Of a stretch of DNA of 64,000 nucleotides, positions 33,869 through 43,106 are shown in pieces (the first letter of the stretch is position 1; the number at the start of each line of letters is the position of its first letter). The position numbers and the translations under genes were made by a program. A model generated the notes under the pieces. That model ran no database searches. It saw only the letters and a program-made list of their open reading frames with translations, and had not been told where the DNA came from. This DNA comes from Siminovitchia acidinfaciens (GTDB lineage Bacteria; Bacillota; Bacilli; Bacillales; Bacillaceae_C). The stretch spans positions 580,249-644,248 of the forward strand of contig NZ_QYTV02000001.1 of assembly GCF_003605385.1 (NCBI RefSeq), in the 5' to 3' direction.

Positions 33869-35506
33869 AGAACTCTATCAGGCGGACATATCGTAGTGGA
33901 AGTTTTAGAGAAGGAAGGGGTAGAAAAGGCCTTTTGCGTACCCGGTGAAAGTTATTTGGGAGTGATTGACGGATTATATGAGCACCCGACGATTGATTTG
34001 ATTTCCACCCGTCATGAAGGCGGTGCTTCCTTTATGGCTGAGGCCTACGCCAAAGCGTCCGGAAAGGTGGGCGTGTGTATGGCAACGCGGGGACCGGGTG
34101 CTACGAATCTATCGATTGGTCTTCATACAGCCATGCAGGACTCTACGCCACTGGTTGCATTGATTGGCCAGGTGGAAAGGCCTTTTAAAGGAAAAGAAGC
34201 ATTCCAGGAAGTGGACTTTGCCGCTTATTTCAGCCACCTGTGCAAATGGGCGGTTGAAATCGATTCGGCGGAGCGGATTCCGGAAATTCTCCACCGGGCA
34301 TTCTATATTGCGCGGTCAGGAAGGCCTGGGCCTGTCGTCGTTTCATTGCCGCACGATATGCTCGAGGATGTCGTCGAATATAAGGAAGGCGTTGTTTTAG
34401 ATTACAGCATTCCAGAAGTTAGTGACGAAACTGTTGAAAAGGTGCTTGAAAAATTAGCTCGGGCAAAACAGCCGATCATCATTGCGGGCGGCGGTGTAAT
34501 TGCAGCCAATGCAGAGGGAGAGCTTGCTGGGTTTGCTGAAAAAATGAAAGTCCCGGTAGCTTCTGCGTTCAGGCGCTTCAATGTCATACCTAATGACCAT
34601 CCTAATTATGCAGGCTGGCTCGGATTTGGCTTGGATAAAAGTTTGGTCGACTTCATACAGGGAGCAGATCTTGTTCTTGCGGTCGGTACACGCTTCTCAC
34701 AGATAACGACTCAGGATTACACCTTATTAAACGATAAAACTGAATTGATCCAAGTGGATATTTCATCGGATTCAATTGGAAAAGCTTATTCTGCGGCACT
34801 TGGCGTTGTATCGGATGCAAAGAAGTTTTTACAGAAGTGTCTGAAGCTGACAGGACCTGTCCAAGACGAAAATCGTGAACAAGCAGTCCAATCCTGCCAT
34901 GAAGCCTATTTAGCTTCTTCTACCCCGCCTGCTCCATCAGAAACAACGGAGTTTGCGGAAATGAACGCAGTTATGGCTGATATTGTGGCCGAAGTTCCTG
35001 AAAACAGCATACTTACGAGTGATGCAGGCAACTTCTACGGCTGGCTTGCCAAGTACTTCCGTTTTACAAATGAAAAGAGATACGTCGGTCCAACTTCAGG
35101 CGCGATGGGCTACGGACTGCCTGCAGCAATTGGAGCTAAGGCTGCACAGCCTGATCATACAGTCATCTCATTTTCAGGGGACGGCGGGTTCATGATGACG
35201 ATGGTCGAGTTGGAAACAGCTGTAAGGGCCAATCTTCCGGTGATTGCTATTGTCGTCAATAATAATATGTATGGGACAATTCGTGCTCATCAGGAGAAGC
35301 ACTTTCCTAGCCGCGTGATGGCAACGCCCCTGACAAATCCGGATTTTGCAGCGGTTGCCAAGCAGTTTGGCTGTGAAGGGGAAACAGTGACGAAAAATGA
35401 AGAGTTCCTTCCGGCATTCAAACGTGCGCTGCAAAGCGACAGGCCGTTCGTCATTGAGATAAGGACAAATCCTGAAATATTATCAGCTGCGCAGGCGGCA
35501 AAATAA
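33869..35506 (+). CDS. Thiamine-diphosphate-dependent enzyme, acetolactate-synthase-like
   Basis: A 545-residue member of the large-subunit acetohydroxyacid synthase fold. N-terminal PYR domain with the TPP-activating Glu in STRHEGGASFMAEAYAKASG (about residue 50) and RGPGATN. Central nucleotide-type domain near 190-330. C-terminal PP domain with GDGGFMMTMVELETAVR and the metal motif ending NNNMYGTI (about 437-467). The conserved Glu argues against glyoxylate carboligase, which has lost it. Start 33869 has GGAGGA upstream. No small regulatory subunit or ilv genes nearby, so a catabolic ketoacid reaction is likely rather than branched-chain synthesis. Confidence 0.88.
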   Translation, partial: RTLSGGHIVVEVLEKEGVEKAFCVPGESYLGVIDGLYEHPTIDLISTRHEGGASFMAEAYAKASGKVGVCMATRGPGATNLSIGLHTAMQDSTPLVALIGQVERPFKGKEAFQEVDFAAYFSHLCKWAVEIDSAERIPEILHRAFYIARSGRPGPVVVSLPHDMLEDVVEYKEGVVLDYSIPEVSDETVEKVLEKLARAKQPIIIAGGGVIAANAEGELAGFAEKMKVPVASAFRRFNVIPNDHPNYAGWLGFGLDKSLVDFIQGADLVLAVGTRFSQITTQDYTLLNDKTELIQVDISSDSIGKAYSAALGVVSDAKKFLQKCLKLTGPVQDENREQAVQSCHEAYLASSTPPAPSETTEFAEMNAVMADIVAEVPENSILTSDAGNFYGWLAKYFRFTNEKRYVGPTSGAMGYGLPAAIGAKAAQPDHTVISFSGDGGFMMTMVELETAVRANLPVIAIVVNNNMYGTIRAHQEKHFPSRVMATPLTNPDFAAVAKQFGCEGETVTKNEEFLPAFKRALQSDRPFVIEIRTNPEILSAAQAAK

Positions 35507-35525
35507 TTTTTTGCAATAAAAAACA

Positions 35526-35559
35526 GCAAATCATCATGATAATAGTCATGATGATTTGC
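35526..35559. terminator. Perfect 14-bp hairpin after the TPP enzyme gene
   Basis: GCAAATCATCATGA-taatag-TCATGATGATTTGC. The plus side has only TTACC after it, while the minus side is followed by TGTTTTTTATTG. A good stem but weak plus-strand U-tract. Confidence 0.6.
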
Positions 35560-35590
35560 TTACCAATAGTTCGTATTAACTAGAGAGTTA

Positions 35591-35619
35591 TTGACATTTT
35601 GAAAGTGAGAGAATATACT
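35591..35619 (+). promoter_or_regulatory. Sigma-A promoter for the aminotransferase gene
   Basis: -35 TTGACA (35591-35596), 17-bp spacer, -10 TATACT (35614-35619). It lies 71 bp before the chosen start. Confidence 0.72.
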
Positions 35620-35689
35620 CTTTAAAAATATTAAAATATTTTAAACTATAGATCTTCATATTATTTCCATGGGGGATGGAGAGAAGCTT

Positions 35690-36844
35690 ATGACAGGGGT
35701 TATGAATCCGCGATTGCGTTCAATACACATTTCAGGAATTAGAACAATTGCTGCTATGGCAGAAAAAGATCCGGATGTAATCAATTTGACAATTGGGCAG
35801 CCGGATTTTCCAACACCTGACTATATAAAAGAGGCAGGGAAAAGGGCGATAGACAATAATAAAACTGCCTATACGCATACTGCCGGCATGCTTGAGTTAA
35901 GGGAAGCAGTCAATCAATATATGCAAAAAAAGTATCAGTTTAATTACCGGCCTGACGATGAAATTTTAATCACCGCCGGGGCCAGCCAGGCGATTGATAC
36001 GGCCTTGCGTACCATTTTGGAAGAAGGCTCCGAAGTCATTATTCCTATGCCTGTTTTTCCGGGATATGAGCCTGTCGTTCAGATGTGCGGAGCGGTGCCG
36101 ATATATATAGACACAAGCAAGAATGGTTTTAAAGTAAGTGCCGATATGATTAAAGAAAAAATAACTGATAATACACGCTGCCTGATCCTTTCTTATCCAT
36201 CAAATCCAACCGGGCGCACATTGAATAAACAGGAAATTCAGGAAATTGCAGATCTTCTAAAAGAAAGGGATATATTTGTAATATCGGATGAAATTTACAG
36301 TGAATTACTCTATGAAAACAAACACTCTTCCATTGCTTCCATACCAGAAATGAGAGACAAAACTATTGTTATTAATGGATTGTCCAAATCCCATGCGATG
36401 ACTGGCTGGAGATTGGGAATAGCCATGGGGCCATCTGAAATTATTGCCGAAATGTCCAAAGTGCAGTTATACAATGTAACTTGCGCAAGCTCCATCAGCC
36501 AATATGCAGCTTTAGAAGCCTTAACTAAAGAAACCGGTGATGTTCCTCGAATGGTAAAGGAGTATAGGAAAAGAAGAGATTATATGTACGAGAGGTTAAT
36601 AGGCATGGGATTGGAAGTATACAAGCCTGAAGGTGCATTTTATTTATTCCCATCTATAAGCAGTACAGGGATTTCTTCCATGGATTTCGCCATAAAGCTT
36701 TTACAAGAGGAAAAAACGGCAGTCGTACCAGGCGATGCTTTTTCCGAATTCGGAGAAGGGTATATTAGAATCTCATATGCAAGCTCCATGGAACACTTGG
36801 AAGTAGGGGCAAATCGGCTGGAGCGTTTTATCAAGAAACTTTAA
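35690..36844 (+). CDS. PLP-dependent class I/II aminotransferase (PatA-like)
   Basis: Fold-type I aminotransferase of 384 residues with strong similarity in pattern to B. subtilis PatA (N-acetyl-L,L-diaminopimelate aminotransferase). It shares NPRLRSIHISGIR, INLTIGQPDFPTPDYIK, ITAGASQAIDTALRTIL, SYPSNPTGRTL, VISDEIYSELLYE and the PLP-lysine motif INGLSKSHAMTGWRLG. The genomic setting beside an amino-acid ABC importer, and away from dap genes, suggests a broader or different amino-acid transaminase role. Start 35690 has GGAGAG upstream; an earlier ATG at 35669 is less well placed. Confidence 0.88.
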   Translation: MTGVMNPRLRSIHISGIRTIAAMAEKDPDVINLTIGQPDFPTPDYIKEAGKRAIDNNKTAYTHTAGMLELREAVNQYMQKKYQFNYRPDDEILITAGASQAIDTALRTILEEGSEVIIPMPVFPGYEPVVQMCGAVPIYIDTSKNGFKVSADMIKEKITDNTRCLILSYPSNPTGRTLNKQEIQEIADLLKERDIFVISDEIYSELLYENKHSSIASIPEMRDKTIVINGLSKSHAMTGWRLGIAMGPSEIIAEMSKVQLYNVTCASSISQYAALEALTKETGDVPRMVKEYRKRRDYMYERLIGMGLEVYKPEGAFYLFPSISSTGISSMDFAIKLLQEEKTAVVPGDAFSEFGEGYIRISYASSMEHLEVGANRLERFIKKL

Positions 36845-36845
36845 A

Positions 36846-36860
36846 TTGAAAGCGCTTTAT
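36846..36860 (+). promoter_or_regulatory. Candidate CcpA (cre) site before the amino-acid ABC operon
   Basis: TTGAAAGCGCTTTAT matches 14 of 15 positions of WTGWAARCGYTWWCW, 2 bp after the aminotransferase stop and 78 bp before the binding-protein gene. Confidence 0.55.
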
Positions 36861-36937
36861 GAATTTAGGGAGGTGATTATCGGTAGCTATCAGATGTTCT
36901 GTTCTTTCATCTTATAAAAATCGAAAGGGGAATAACC

Positions 36938-37756
36938 ATGACAAAGAGATTGATGATCATGTTAGCGATGGGTCTAGTGCTTTTATTGGGGGCTTGCGGA
37001 TCCAAAGAAGAGGCAAAGGAAACCGGCGGAGAAGCAAGTGACAAAGAGCCGACTGTGGAAACGATCGAGGAAGGAAAGTTTACATTCGGCTTCAGTGGTC
37101 TGTATAAGCCGTTTAATTTCGAGGACATCGATGGAAATCTGACTGGTTTTGAGGTAGAGCTTGGCGAAGCTTTGGCGAAAGAAATGGGCTTGGAGCCTAA
37201 TCCTGTAGCGACGCAAGACTTTGGTGCGTTGATAGAGGAAGTGAACAGCGGTCGCTTGGACGCAATCATGGGGAGTATGACAATTACGGAAGAGCGCTCC
37301 GAGGCTATTGACTTCTCAGATCCATATTACCGATCCGGGGGAGTTGTATATGTTCACGAAAGTAATAATGATATTAAATCTACAGATGATTTGAAAGGTA
37401 AAACGGTTGGAGTTATTGCTTCAAGCACACATGAAGAATCTGCCTTGAAATTCATTACCGAAGATACCCTTGCTACATATAACAGCGATATCATTGCTTT
37501 GCAGGATTTGGCGGCAGGAAAGGGTCGTTTAGATGCTGCCATTGTAGACAAGTTTGTCGGACATTTGCAAATTGAGGATGGGATGAAGATTAAACCTGTT
37601 GGAGACAGGCTTAATAATGAAGAAATAGGTGCAGGAGTTAAAAAAGGAAATCAACAGCTGGTGGATGAGATCAACCGTGCATTGGCAGCGGTAGTTGAAA
37701 ATGGCACTTACGACAAGATCAGCGAAAAGTGGTTTGGTGAAAATATCCTGGAATAA
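36938..37756 (+). CDS. Amino-acid ABC transporter binding lipoprotein
   Basis: Polar-amino-acid-type (SBP_bac_3) receptor, 272 residues. Signal peptide and lipobox LLLGAC (Cys20), then a mature domain beginning GKFTFGFSGLYKPFNFEDIDG. The hinge and ligand text TGFEVELGEALAKEMGL and IMGSMTITEERSEAIDFSDPYY are characteristic; the arginine in TEERSEAIDFS normally binds the ligand carboxylate. Ribosome site AAAGGGGA. First gene of a three-gene importer. Specific amino acid not determinable. Confidence 0.93.
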   Translation: MTKRLMIMLAMGLVLLLGACGSKEEAKETGGEASDKEPTVETIEEGKFTFGFSGLYKPFNFEDIDGNLTGFEVELGEALAKEMGLEPNPVATQDFGALIEEVNSGRLDAIMGSMTITEERSEAIDFSDPYYRSGGVVYVHESNNDIKSTDDLKGKTVGVIASSTHEESALKFITEDTLATYNSDIIALQDLAAGKGRLDAAIVDKFVGHLQIEDGMKIKPVGDRLNNEEIGAGVKKGNQQLVDEINRALAAVVENGTYDKISEKWFGENILE

Positions 37757-37841
37757 TCTTTTTCAATGAAATTCTGCTGTGCGGGTGTGTGTTCATTGTC
37801 ACACGCTCGCATAATCAAATGCAGCTGGGGAGGGACAGCTA

Positions 37842-38504
37842 TTGAGCTTTTGGGACTTATTAATACAAACTATTCCCGGTTATATGGATGCCGTTCTCGC
37901 AACGGTTAAAATAACGTTGCTTGGATTGGTCATTGGTCTTGTCATTGGTTTGTTTTTCGCTTTTTTAAAAGTATCCAACATAAAAATATTAACCATTATT
38001 GCGGATATTTACATATACATTATTCGCGGCACCCCGTTAATCGTACAGATCTTTATTTTGTACTTCGGCTTGGTGGAGTTCGTAGATCTTGGTCGTCTTT
38101 GGGCGGGCGGCATAGCACTTGGTGTACATAATGGGGCTTATATAGCCGAAGTCTTCCGCGGATCGATTCAATCGGTCGATAAGGGGCAAGCGGAAGCGGC
38201 AAGAAGCCTAGGAATGACATCCGGTTTGGCGATGAGGCGGATTATTTTGCCTCAGGCCTTCAGACGTGCACTTCCTCCACTTGGCAACCAGTTTATCATT
38301 GCATTGAAAGACTCTTCTTTGGTGGCATTCATCGGGTTTCAGGACTTGTTTAACCGTGCTCAAAGGCTAACTTCTTCAACAGGCCTTGCCATGGAAAACT
38401 ATATAATAGTCGGAATCTACTATTTGATATTAGTTTTAATATTAACCTTCCTTGTCAACAGGTTGGAACACAGGATGTCGAAAAGTGAACGGGGGTTAAT
38501 TTAA
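37842..38504 (+). CDS. Amino-acid ABC transporter permease
   Basis: HisMQ-type permease, 220 residues with about five helices. The coupling loop [35 protein letters not shown] is the family signature. Start TTG at 37842 with GGGGAGGGACAG upstream. Its stop overlaps the ATG of the ATPase gene. Confidence 0.93.
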   Translation: MSFWDLLIQTIPGYMDAVLATVKITLLGLVIGLVIGLFFAFLKVSNIKILTIIADIYIYIIRGTPLIVQIFILYFGLVEFVDLGRLWAGGIALGVHNGAYIAEVFRGSIQSVDKGQAEAARSLGMTSGLAMRRIILPQAFRRALPPLGNQFIIALKDSSLVAFIGFQDLFNRAQRLTSSTGLAMENYIIVGIYYLILVLILTFLVNRLEHRMSKSERGLI

Positions 38505-39244
38505 TGAGTGAAACTGATGCTATTATCCGCGTAAATCAACTTCATAAAAGCTTTGGTTCCCTGCATGTCCTGCAAGGAGTAGATCTCGAAGTGAAAAAGC
38601 GCGAGGTTGTTGTATTGATTGGAGCGAGTGGATCAGGAAAAAGTACTTTTTTACGCTGTCTCAACTTTTTGGAAATGAAAGACAGCGGTGAAATCTATTT
38701 GGAAGATAATCTGATTGATACGAAAAAGGATAATTTAAATAAGGTCCGTGAACAGGTTGGTATGGTATTTCAGCACTTTAACCTTTTTCCCCATATGACC
38801 GTCTTGGAAAATACAATAGAAGCCCCCGTTCATGTAAAAGGAATGAGTAAACAGGACGCAACCGAAATTGCGGAGGAATATTTGAAAAAAGTCGGACTGC
38901 TGGATAAAGCGAATAATTATCCCGGGACATTATCCGGAGGTCAAAAACAAAGAGTGGCTATAGCCCGTGCACTATCAATGAAGCCTAAAGTCATGCTGTT
39001 TGACGAACCTACATCGGCTTTGGATCCCGAACTGGTGGGTGAGGTGCTGAGCGTCATGAAAGGTTTAGCAGAAGAAGGAATGACAATGGTCGTCGTAACA
39101 CACGAAATGGGATTTGCCCGGGAAGTTGCAGATAAAGTTGTATACCTTGATGGAGGACGGATCGTGGAACAGGGACCCCCTGAACAAATATTCGGAAATG
39201 CCAAAGAGGAGCGTACCCGCGAATTTTTAAGCAAAGTATTTTGA
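38504..39244 (+). CDS. Amino-acid ABC transporter ATPase
   Basis: HisP/GlnQ-type ATPase of 246 residues. Walker [10 protein letters not shown]-loop [13 protein letters not shown], signature [15 protein letters not shown], Walker [17 protein letters not shown], switch His in [14 protein letters not shown]. Overlaps the permease by one base (TAATG). Ends the operon, followed by a strong terminator. Confidence 0.96.
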   Translation: MSETDAIIRVNQLHKSFGSLHVLQGVDLEVKKREVVVLIGASGSGKSTFLRCLNFLEMKDSGEIYLEDNLIDTKKDNLNKVREQVGMVFQHFNLFPHMTVLENTIEAPVHVKGMSKQDATEIAEEYLKKVGLLDKANNYPGTLSGGQKQRVAIARALSMKPKVMLFDEPTSALDPELVGEVLSVMKGLAEEGMTMVVVTHEMGFAREVADKVVYLDGGRIVEQGPPEQIFGNAKEERTREFLSKVF

Positions 39245-39249
39245 TGGAT

Positions 39250-39288
39250 AACGTTTGTTCCGCCATGATGGTGGTTCAAACGTTTTTT
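39250..39288 (+). terminator. Terminator after the amino-acid ABC operon
   Basis: AACGTTTG (39250-39257) pairs with CAAACGTT (39277-39284), with an inner CCGCC/GGTGG stem, followed by TTTTTTAT. Confidence 0.88.
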
Positions 39289-39355
39289 ATTGAGATTTTG
39301 ATTGATGTTTGCTTTTTTTGGTCTGGTTGTGAGCTCAGGTGCTGGTACTTAGTAA

Positions 39356-39495
39356 AGCGGCTAGTATTCTTGGAAAATGGATAGTATTTCTGAGAAGTGG
39401 ATAGTATTTCCTGAAAGTGGACAGTATTTCTCCAAAGTGGATAGTATTTTTAAAAAGTGAATAGTATTTCCAAAAATTGGACAGTGCTTACCGAA
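39356..39495. repeat. Tandem array, exact 20-bp period, seven units
   Basis: Units start at 39356, 39376, 39396, 39416, 39436, 39456 and 39476 with no indel. The consensus is AGTGGATAGTATTTC followed by five variable bases. It lies between the ABC terminator and the sigma-54 regulator gene. The rest of the gap (39289-39355, 39496-39680) shows no clear gene. Confidence 0.92.
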
Positions 39496-39680
39496 ACATG
39501 AAAAGTGTTTAAATGTCTACAGAGTTTCCTGGATTTAATATTCTCACCAGGACAAAAAGAAAAAGTTATCTCCCTAGAGTTGCCCCGCTCAAACACAAAC
39601 ACATTCCCAATTATTGGACTGGAAGCATTCGTGCCAACGGTTTACACTTATATGTAGAAGAGTTATTGGAGGAGAGTCCA

Positions 39681-41558
39681 TTGATCAAGATAAAACTCGT
39701 TGTACCACGTAAGGATTATATAAAACATGCCCAGGAAAGGTTCGAAGAGTTTAACCTCCAGGAAAAAATAGATTCTCCGGAGGAAAATGTTGCGTTTGAA
39801 TTAGAGGAGGTCGTAATCCCGACTGATAAGATCCGCACTACTAAACTTGATGCGGACGTCATTATTTCAAGAGGCCTGGTGACTAAACTATTAAAAGAGA
39901 ATAATGAATCCATTCCAATAGTAGATATACCTGTTCAGGGCATCGACCTGATTCGCAGCTTGGATGAATGCAAAAAGCGTTTTGGCAGAAAAAAGGTGGC
40001 CGTTATTGGTGCGGCAAATATGATATACGGTGTGGAAAATTTGGAATCGATCATTGATTTGCCGATACAAAAATATATTCTGGATGATATCACGGCTTCG
40101 GACAGGACTGTGGATCAAGCGGCAGAAGATGGCTGTGAAATTGTCATGAGCGGGCTGAATACAAATAAATATGCCGAACAGATCGGTTTGCAGACAATGC
40201 TCATTGAAACTGGGAAAGAGTCCTTCCGCCAGGCATTAGTTGAGGCGAAACGTTTAGCGATCGTCAGCAGGAAAGAACAGGAGAAGGCGAAACGTTATCA
40301 AACGATTCTCGATAATGCCTATGAAGGCGTGATTGCTGTTGATTTACAAAAGCGGATTTCTGTTTTTAATACCTCTGCGCAAGAGATATTGTCCATCACG
40401 AATCGAAACCTGATTGGAATGTCTATAGAAGGTATTTTAAACAAGGGAAAATTCCTGGATCTTTTATTAAGCGGAAATGATTACCAAGAGGAGATTGTCA
40501 GCTATGACTCCATTCAGTTGTCAGTGAAAAAAGCGGGGATCTTTTTAAAGGGTAAAAGAACCGGGGACATGGTCGCATTTCAGGACGTAACAGGTATTCA
40601 GGAAATGGAAGGGGAAATCAGGAAAAAGATTCATTTGCGCGGACATGTGGCGAGGTACCGCTTCGATGATATCCTTTATAAAAGTGATTTGATCGGACAG
40701 ACGATTGAAACGGCGCAGCTGTATAGTGAAGCTGATTCGAATATTTTAATTGTCGGTGAGACCGGAACAGGGAAAGAAATGTTCGCACAAAGCATCCACA
40801 ATTATAGTGAACGCAGAAAAAATCCCTTTGTTGCAATCAACTGTGCGGCCCTTCCGGAAAGTCTGCTGGAAAGCGAACTTTTCGGATATGCGGAAGGCGC
40901 TTTTACCGGTGCCATGAAAGGTGGAAAGCAAGGGTTCTTTGAGCTTGCACATAGGGGGACGCTCTTCCTGGATGAAATCGGTGAAGTTTCTCCCAAGCTC
41001 CAAAGCAGGCTGCTCCGTGTTTTACAGGAGCGGGAGATCATGCGCATCGGGGACGATAAGGTAATTCCCGTTGATGTAAGGATCATCGCTGCAACCAACA
41101 AAGACCTGATGGACATGGTGAAAAACAACGAATTCAGGGCGGATCTGTTTTATCGCTTGAGCGTCCTGGACCTTCAATTACCCCCGTTAAGAGAACATCG
41201 TGAAGATATTCCCGTGCTGGCCGAGGCTTTTATCAAAAACAGCAGGTTGACAGAAGAAGCGAAAGAAAGGCTGAAAGAAGAAGAGTGGGAAGGAAATGTC
41301 AGGCAGCTCCAAAACTTTTGCGAACGGATGACGGTGCTTTGCAAGGATCGGGTGATAGATGTTTCCGAGATAGAAAAACATCTTCCGAAAAGCTCCGTGG
41401 AAGCTAAGATTGGAAGAGTCTACATTTCTGAGCGTGAAAGAATATTCATGGCGCTTGAAAAGCATCACTACCATAAAGGTAAAGCCGCCTCTGAATTGGG
41501 AATGAGCCGAACAACATTTTGGAGGAAATTAAAAAAGTGGGACATTGAAACAAACTGA
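39681..41558 (+). CDS. Sigma-54-dependent activator with PrpR-type sensor domain
   Basis: Enhancer-binding protein. TTG at 39681 is chosen as start (625 residues) because GGAGGAG lies 6 bp upstream. The 56 codons before it (from 39513) run out of the tandem-repeat region and do not look like protein. Domains: PrpR_N sensor (about 1-175, as in propionate regulators), PAS (about 205-300), AAA+ (about 330-560) with Walker A GETGTGKE (about 358), GAFTGA (about 406, sigma-54 contact) and Walker B LFLDEIGE (about 428). A Fis-type helix-turn-helix KAASELGMSRTTFWRKL ends it. It almost certainly activates the sigma-54 promoter at 41634, in front of glcD. Confidence 0.93.
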   Translation: MIKIKLVVPRKDYIKHAQERFEEFNLQEKIDSPEENVAFELEEVVIPTDKIRTTKLDADVIISRGLVTKLLKENNESIPIVDIPVQGIDLIRSLDECKKRFGRKKVAVIGAANMIYGVENLESIIDLPIQKYILDDITASDRTVDQAAEDGCEIVMSGLNTNKYAEQIGLQTMLIETGKESFRQALVEAKRLAIVSRKEQEKAKRYQTILDNAYEGVIAVDLQKRISVFNTSAQEILSITNRNLIGMSIEGILNKGKFLDLLLSGNDYQEEIVSYDSIQLSVKKAGIFLKGKRTGDMVAFQDVTGIQEMEGEIRKKIHLRGHVARYRFDDILYKSDLIGQTIETAQLYSEADSNILIVGETGTGKEMFAQSIHNYSERRKNPFVAINCAALPESLLESELFGYAEGAFTGAMKGGKQGFFELAHRGTLFLDEIGEVSPKLQSRLLRVLQEREIMRIGDDKVIPVDVRIIAATNKDLMDMVKNNEFRADLFYRLSVLDLQLPPLREHREDIPVLAEAFIKNSRLTEEAKERLKEEEWEGNVRQLQNFCERMTVLCKDRVIDVSEIEKHLPKSSVEAKIGRVYISERERIFMALEKHHYHKGKAASELGMSRTTFWRKLKKWDIETN

Positions 41559-41572
41559 AACAATTGTGAAAC
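41546..41572 (+). promoter_or_regulatory. Putative upstream activator site for the sigma-54 regulator
   Basis: Three TGAAAC blocks at 41546, 41556 and 41567, spaced 10 and 11 bp (one helical turn), the middle pair around AATT. It overlaps the end of the regulator gene and lies 62-88 bp upstream of the -24 element, a normal enhancer distance. Confidence 0.55.
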
Positions 41573-41633
41573 GAAATAACTCATTATATTTCTTTGTGTG
41601 ATAGAATATATAAATGAAGTCACTGTTGTTGTG

Positions 41634-41650
41634 TTGGCATAATAATTGCA
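41634..41650 (+). promoter_or_regulatory. Sigma-54 (-24/-12) promoter of glcDF
   Basis: TTGGCAT-aataa-TTGCA matches the YTGGCAC-N5-TTGCW consensus with one change (T for C). The invariant GG and GC are separated by exactly 10 bp. It lies 50 bp before the glcD start. Confidence 0.88.
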
Positions 41651-41699
41651 TATATAACATTACAGTGATTTTATTTTCTTATAGATGGAGTGACCCCAC

Positions 41700-43106
41700 A
41701 TGGAAACCAATCAATTATTTAAGTTGATCCAGTCCATTGTTTCTGAAAATCGGATCTTAACAAACTTGGCTGATCGCTATTCATACAGTTTTGATGCTTC
41801 GTTCGGGGAATATTTGCCGGATATTGTTATCCAGCCGAAAAATAAAGAAGAGATTGCTTTAATTATAAAGCTTGCCAATGAGCACAAGATTCCCGTCTAT
41901 CCGAGAGGGGCAGCGACCTCATTAAGCGGAGGATCGCTGGCTGTCAAAGGCGGTATAGTCCTGGATATGTCTCAGTTTGAAAAGAAACTGGTCATTGACC
42001 AGGAAAACCTTCTGGCCATTGTTTCACCGAGTGTCATCACAGGAGATATTCACAAGCAGGCAGAGGCCGTCGGCTTGTTTTACCCGCCGGACCCAAGCAG
42101 TTCACACGTATCTACAATAGGTGGCAACCTGCTTGAGAATTCCAGCGGTCCGAAGGGATTGAAATACGGAACCACAAAGGAATATGTGATCGGGCTGGAA
42201 GTCGTTACACCGACCGGGGAGATTATAAGGACGGGCGGAAAGACTGTGAAAAATGTAACTGGGTACGATCTAACCCGCTTGATTGTAGGCTCGGAAGGAA
42301 CGCTTGGAATTGTGACGGAAGCGACCTTACGGCTGATTCCGAAGCCGCAGGCACAAAAGACATTGCTTGCTTCTTTTGGTAGATTAATAGATTCGGGACA
42401 TGCGATTACGAATATTTTAGCGGCAGGAATTTTACCAAGCGCGATGGAATTGATGGATAATGCCTGCATTCGTGCGGTGGAAAATTACACACCGAGCGGG
42501 CTTCCTGTCGATGCGGAAGCTATCATCATCATTGAAATTGATGGGCATGAAGCCGCCATTGAAGAAGAAATTAAAAGATGTGAAGAAATCTGTCTGAAAC
42601 AAAATGCAACAGAAGTTAAAGTTGCGCAGGACGAAAAATCCCGGGCCAGCATCTGGAAAGCGAGAAAAATGGTTTCCCCCGCGATCACTCAAATGGGACC
42701 GACAAAAATTTCCGAGGATGCGACTGTTCCACGGAGCGAAATTCCGAAAATGATGGAAAGGCTCCATGCAATCCGTGATAAATATCAATTGAACCTCGTT
42801 GTATTCGGCCATGCCGGTGACGGAAATCTTCATCCAAACATCATCACAGACAAACGTAATTTGGAAGAAATGAAGAAGGTCGAAGACGCAGTCAGCGAAA
42901 TTTTCGAGGCAGCCGTCGAACTTGGAGGAACACTTTCAGGAGAGCATGGAATCGGCACGTTGAAATCACCGTACATGGAAATGGAGCTTGGGAAAGAAGG
43001 GCTCATAATGATGAAAAAGATCAAAGATGCATGGGACCCGAACGGTATTTTGAACCCAGGTAAAATATTCCCGGAGCCTGGACAGACGAAGGTGGCGTTA
43101 ATATGA
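41700..43106 (+). CDS. glcD: Glycolate oxidase subunit GlcD (FAD-binding)
   Basis: Flavoprotein oxidising glycolate (or D-lactate or other 2-hydroxy acids) to the 2-keto acid, 468 residues. FAD-binding-4 domain with VYPRGAATSLSGGSLAVKGGIVLDMS and DPSSSHVSTIGGNLLENSSG, then the GTEG motif in VGSEGTLGIVTEATL. The C-terminal oxidase domain has FGHAGDGNLHPN and GEHGIGTLK. It matches B. subtilis YsfC in organisation. Four bases overlap glcF. Preceded by the sigma-54 promoter, so expression should depend on the activator just upstream. Confidence 0.93.
   Translation: METNQLFKLIQSIVSENRILTNLADRYSYSFDASFGEYLPDIVIQPKNKEEIALIIKLANEHKIPVYPRGAATSLSGGSLAVKGGIVLDMSQFEKKLVIDQENLLAIVSPSVITGDIHKQAEAVGLFYPPDPSSSHVSTIGGNLLENSSGPKGLKYGTTKEYVIGLEVVTPTGEIIRTGGKTVKNVTGYDLTRLIVGSEGTLGIVTEATLRLIPKPQAQKTLLASFGRLIDSGHAITNILAAGILPSAMELMDNACIRAVENYTPSGLPVDAEAIIIIEIDGHEAAIEEEIKRCEEICLKQNATEVKVAQDEKSRASIWKARKMVSPAITQMGPTKISEDATVPRSEIPKMMERLHAIRDKYQLNLVVFGHAGDGNLHPNIITDKRNLEEMKKVEDAVSEIFEAAVELGGTLSGEHGIGTLKSPYMEMELGKEGLIMMKKIKDAWDPNGILNPGKIFPEPGQTKVALI

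Noticed and set aside
33869-35506. Assignment of the TPP enzyme as glyoxylate carboligase
   Set aside because: The cofactor-activating Glu in RHEGG is present, whereas glyoxylate carboligase has a valine there; hyi/glxR-type partners are also not adjacent.
39356-39495. CRISPR array interpretation of the 20-bp repeat
   Set aside because: Units of 20 bp with 5 variable bases leave no spacer of proper length and no cas gene is present. The same applies to the 40- and 52-bp arrays.
39513-39680. N-terminal extension of the sigma-54 regulator from ATG 39513
   Set aside because: There is no ribosome site, it begins 18 bp after the tandem array, and a strong GGAGGAG-TTG start exists at 39681 where the family homology begins.
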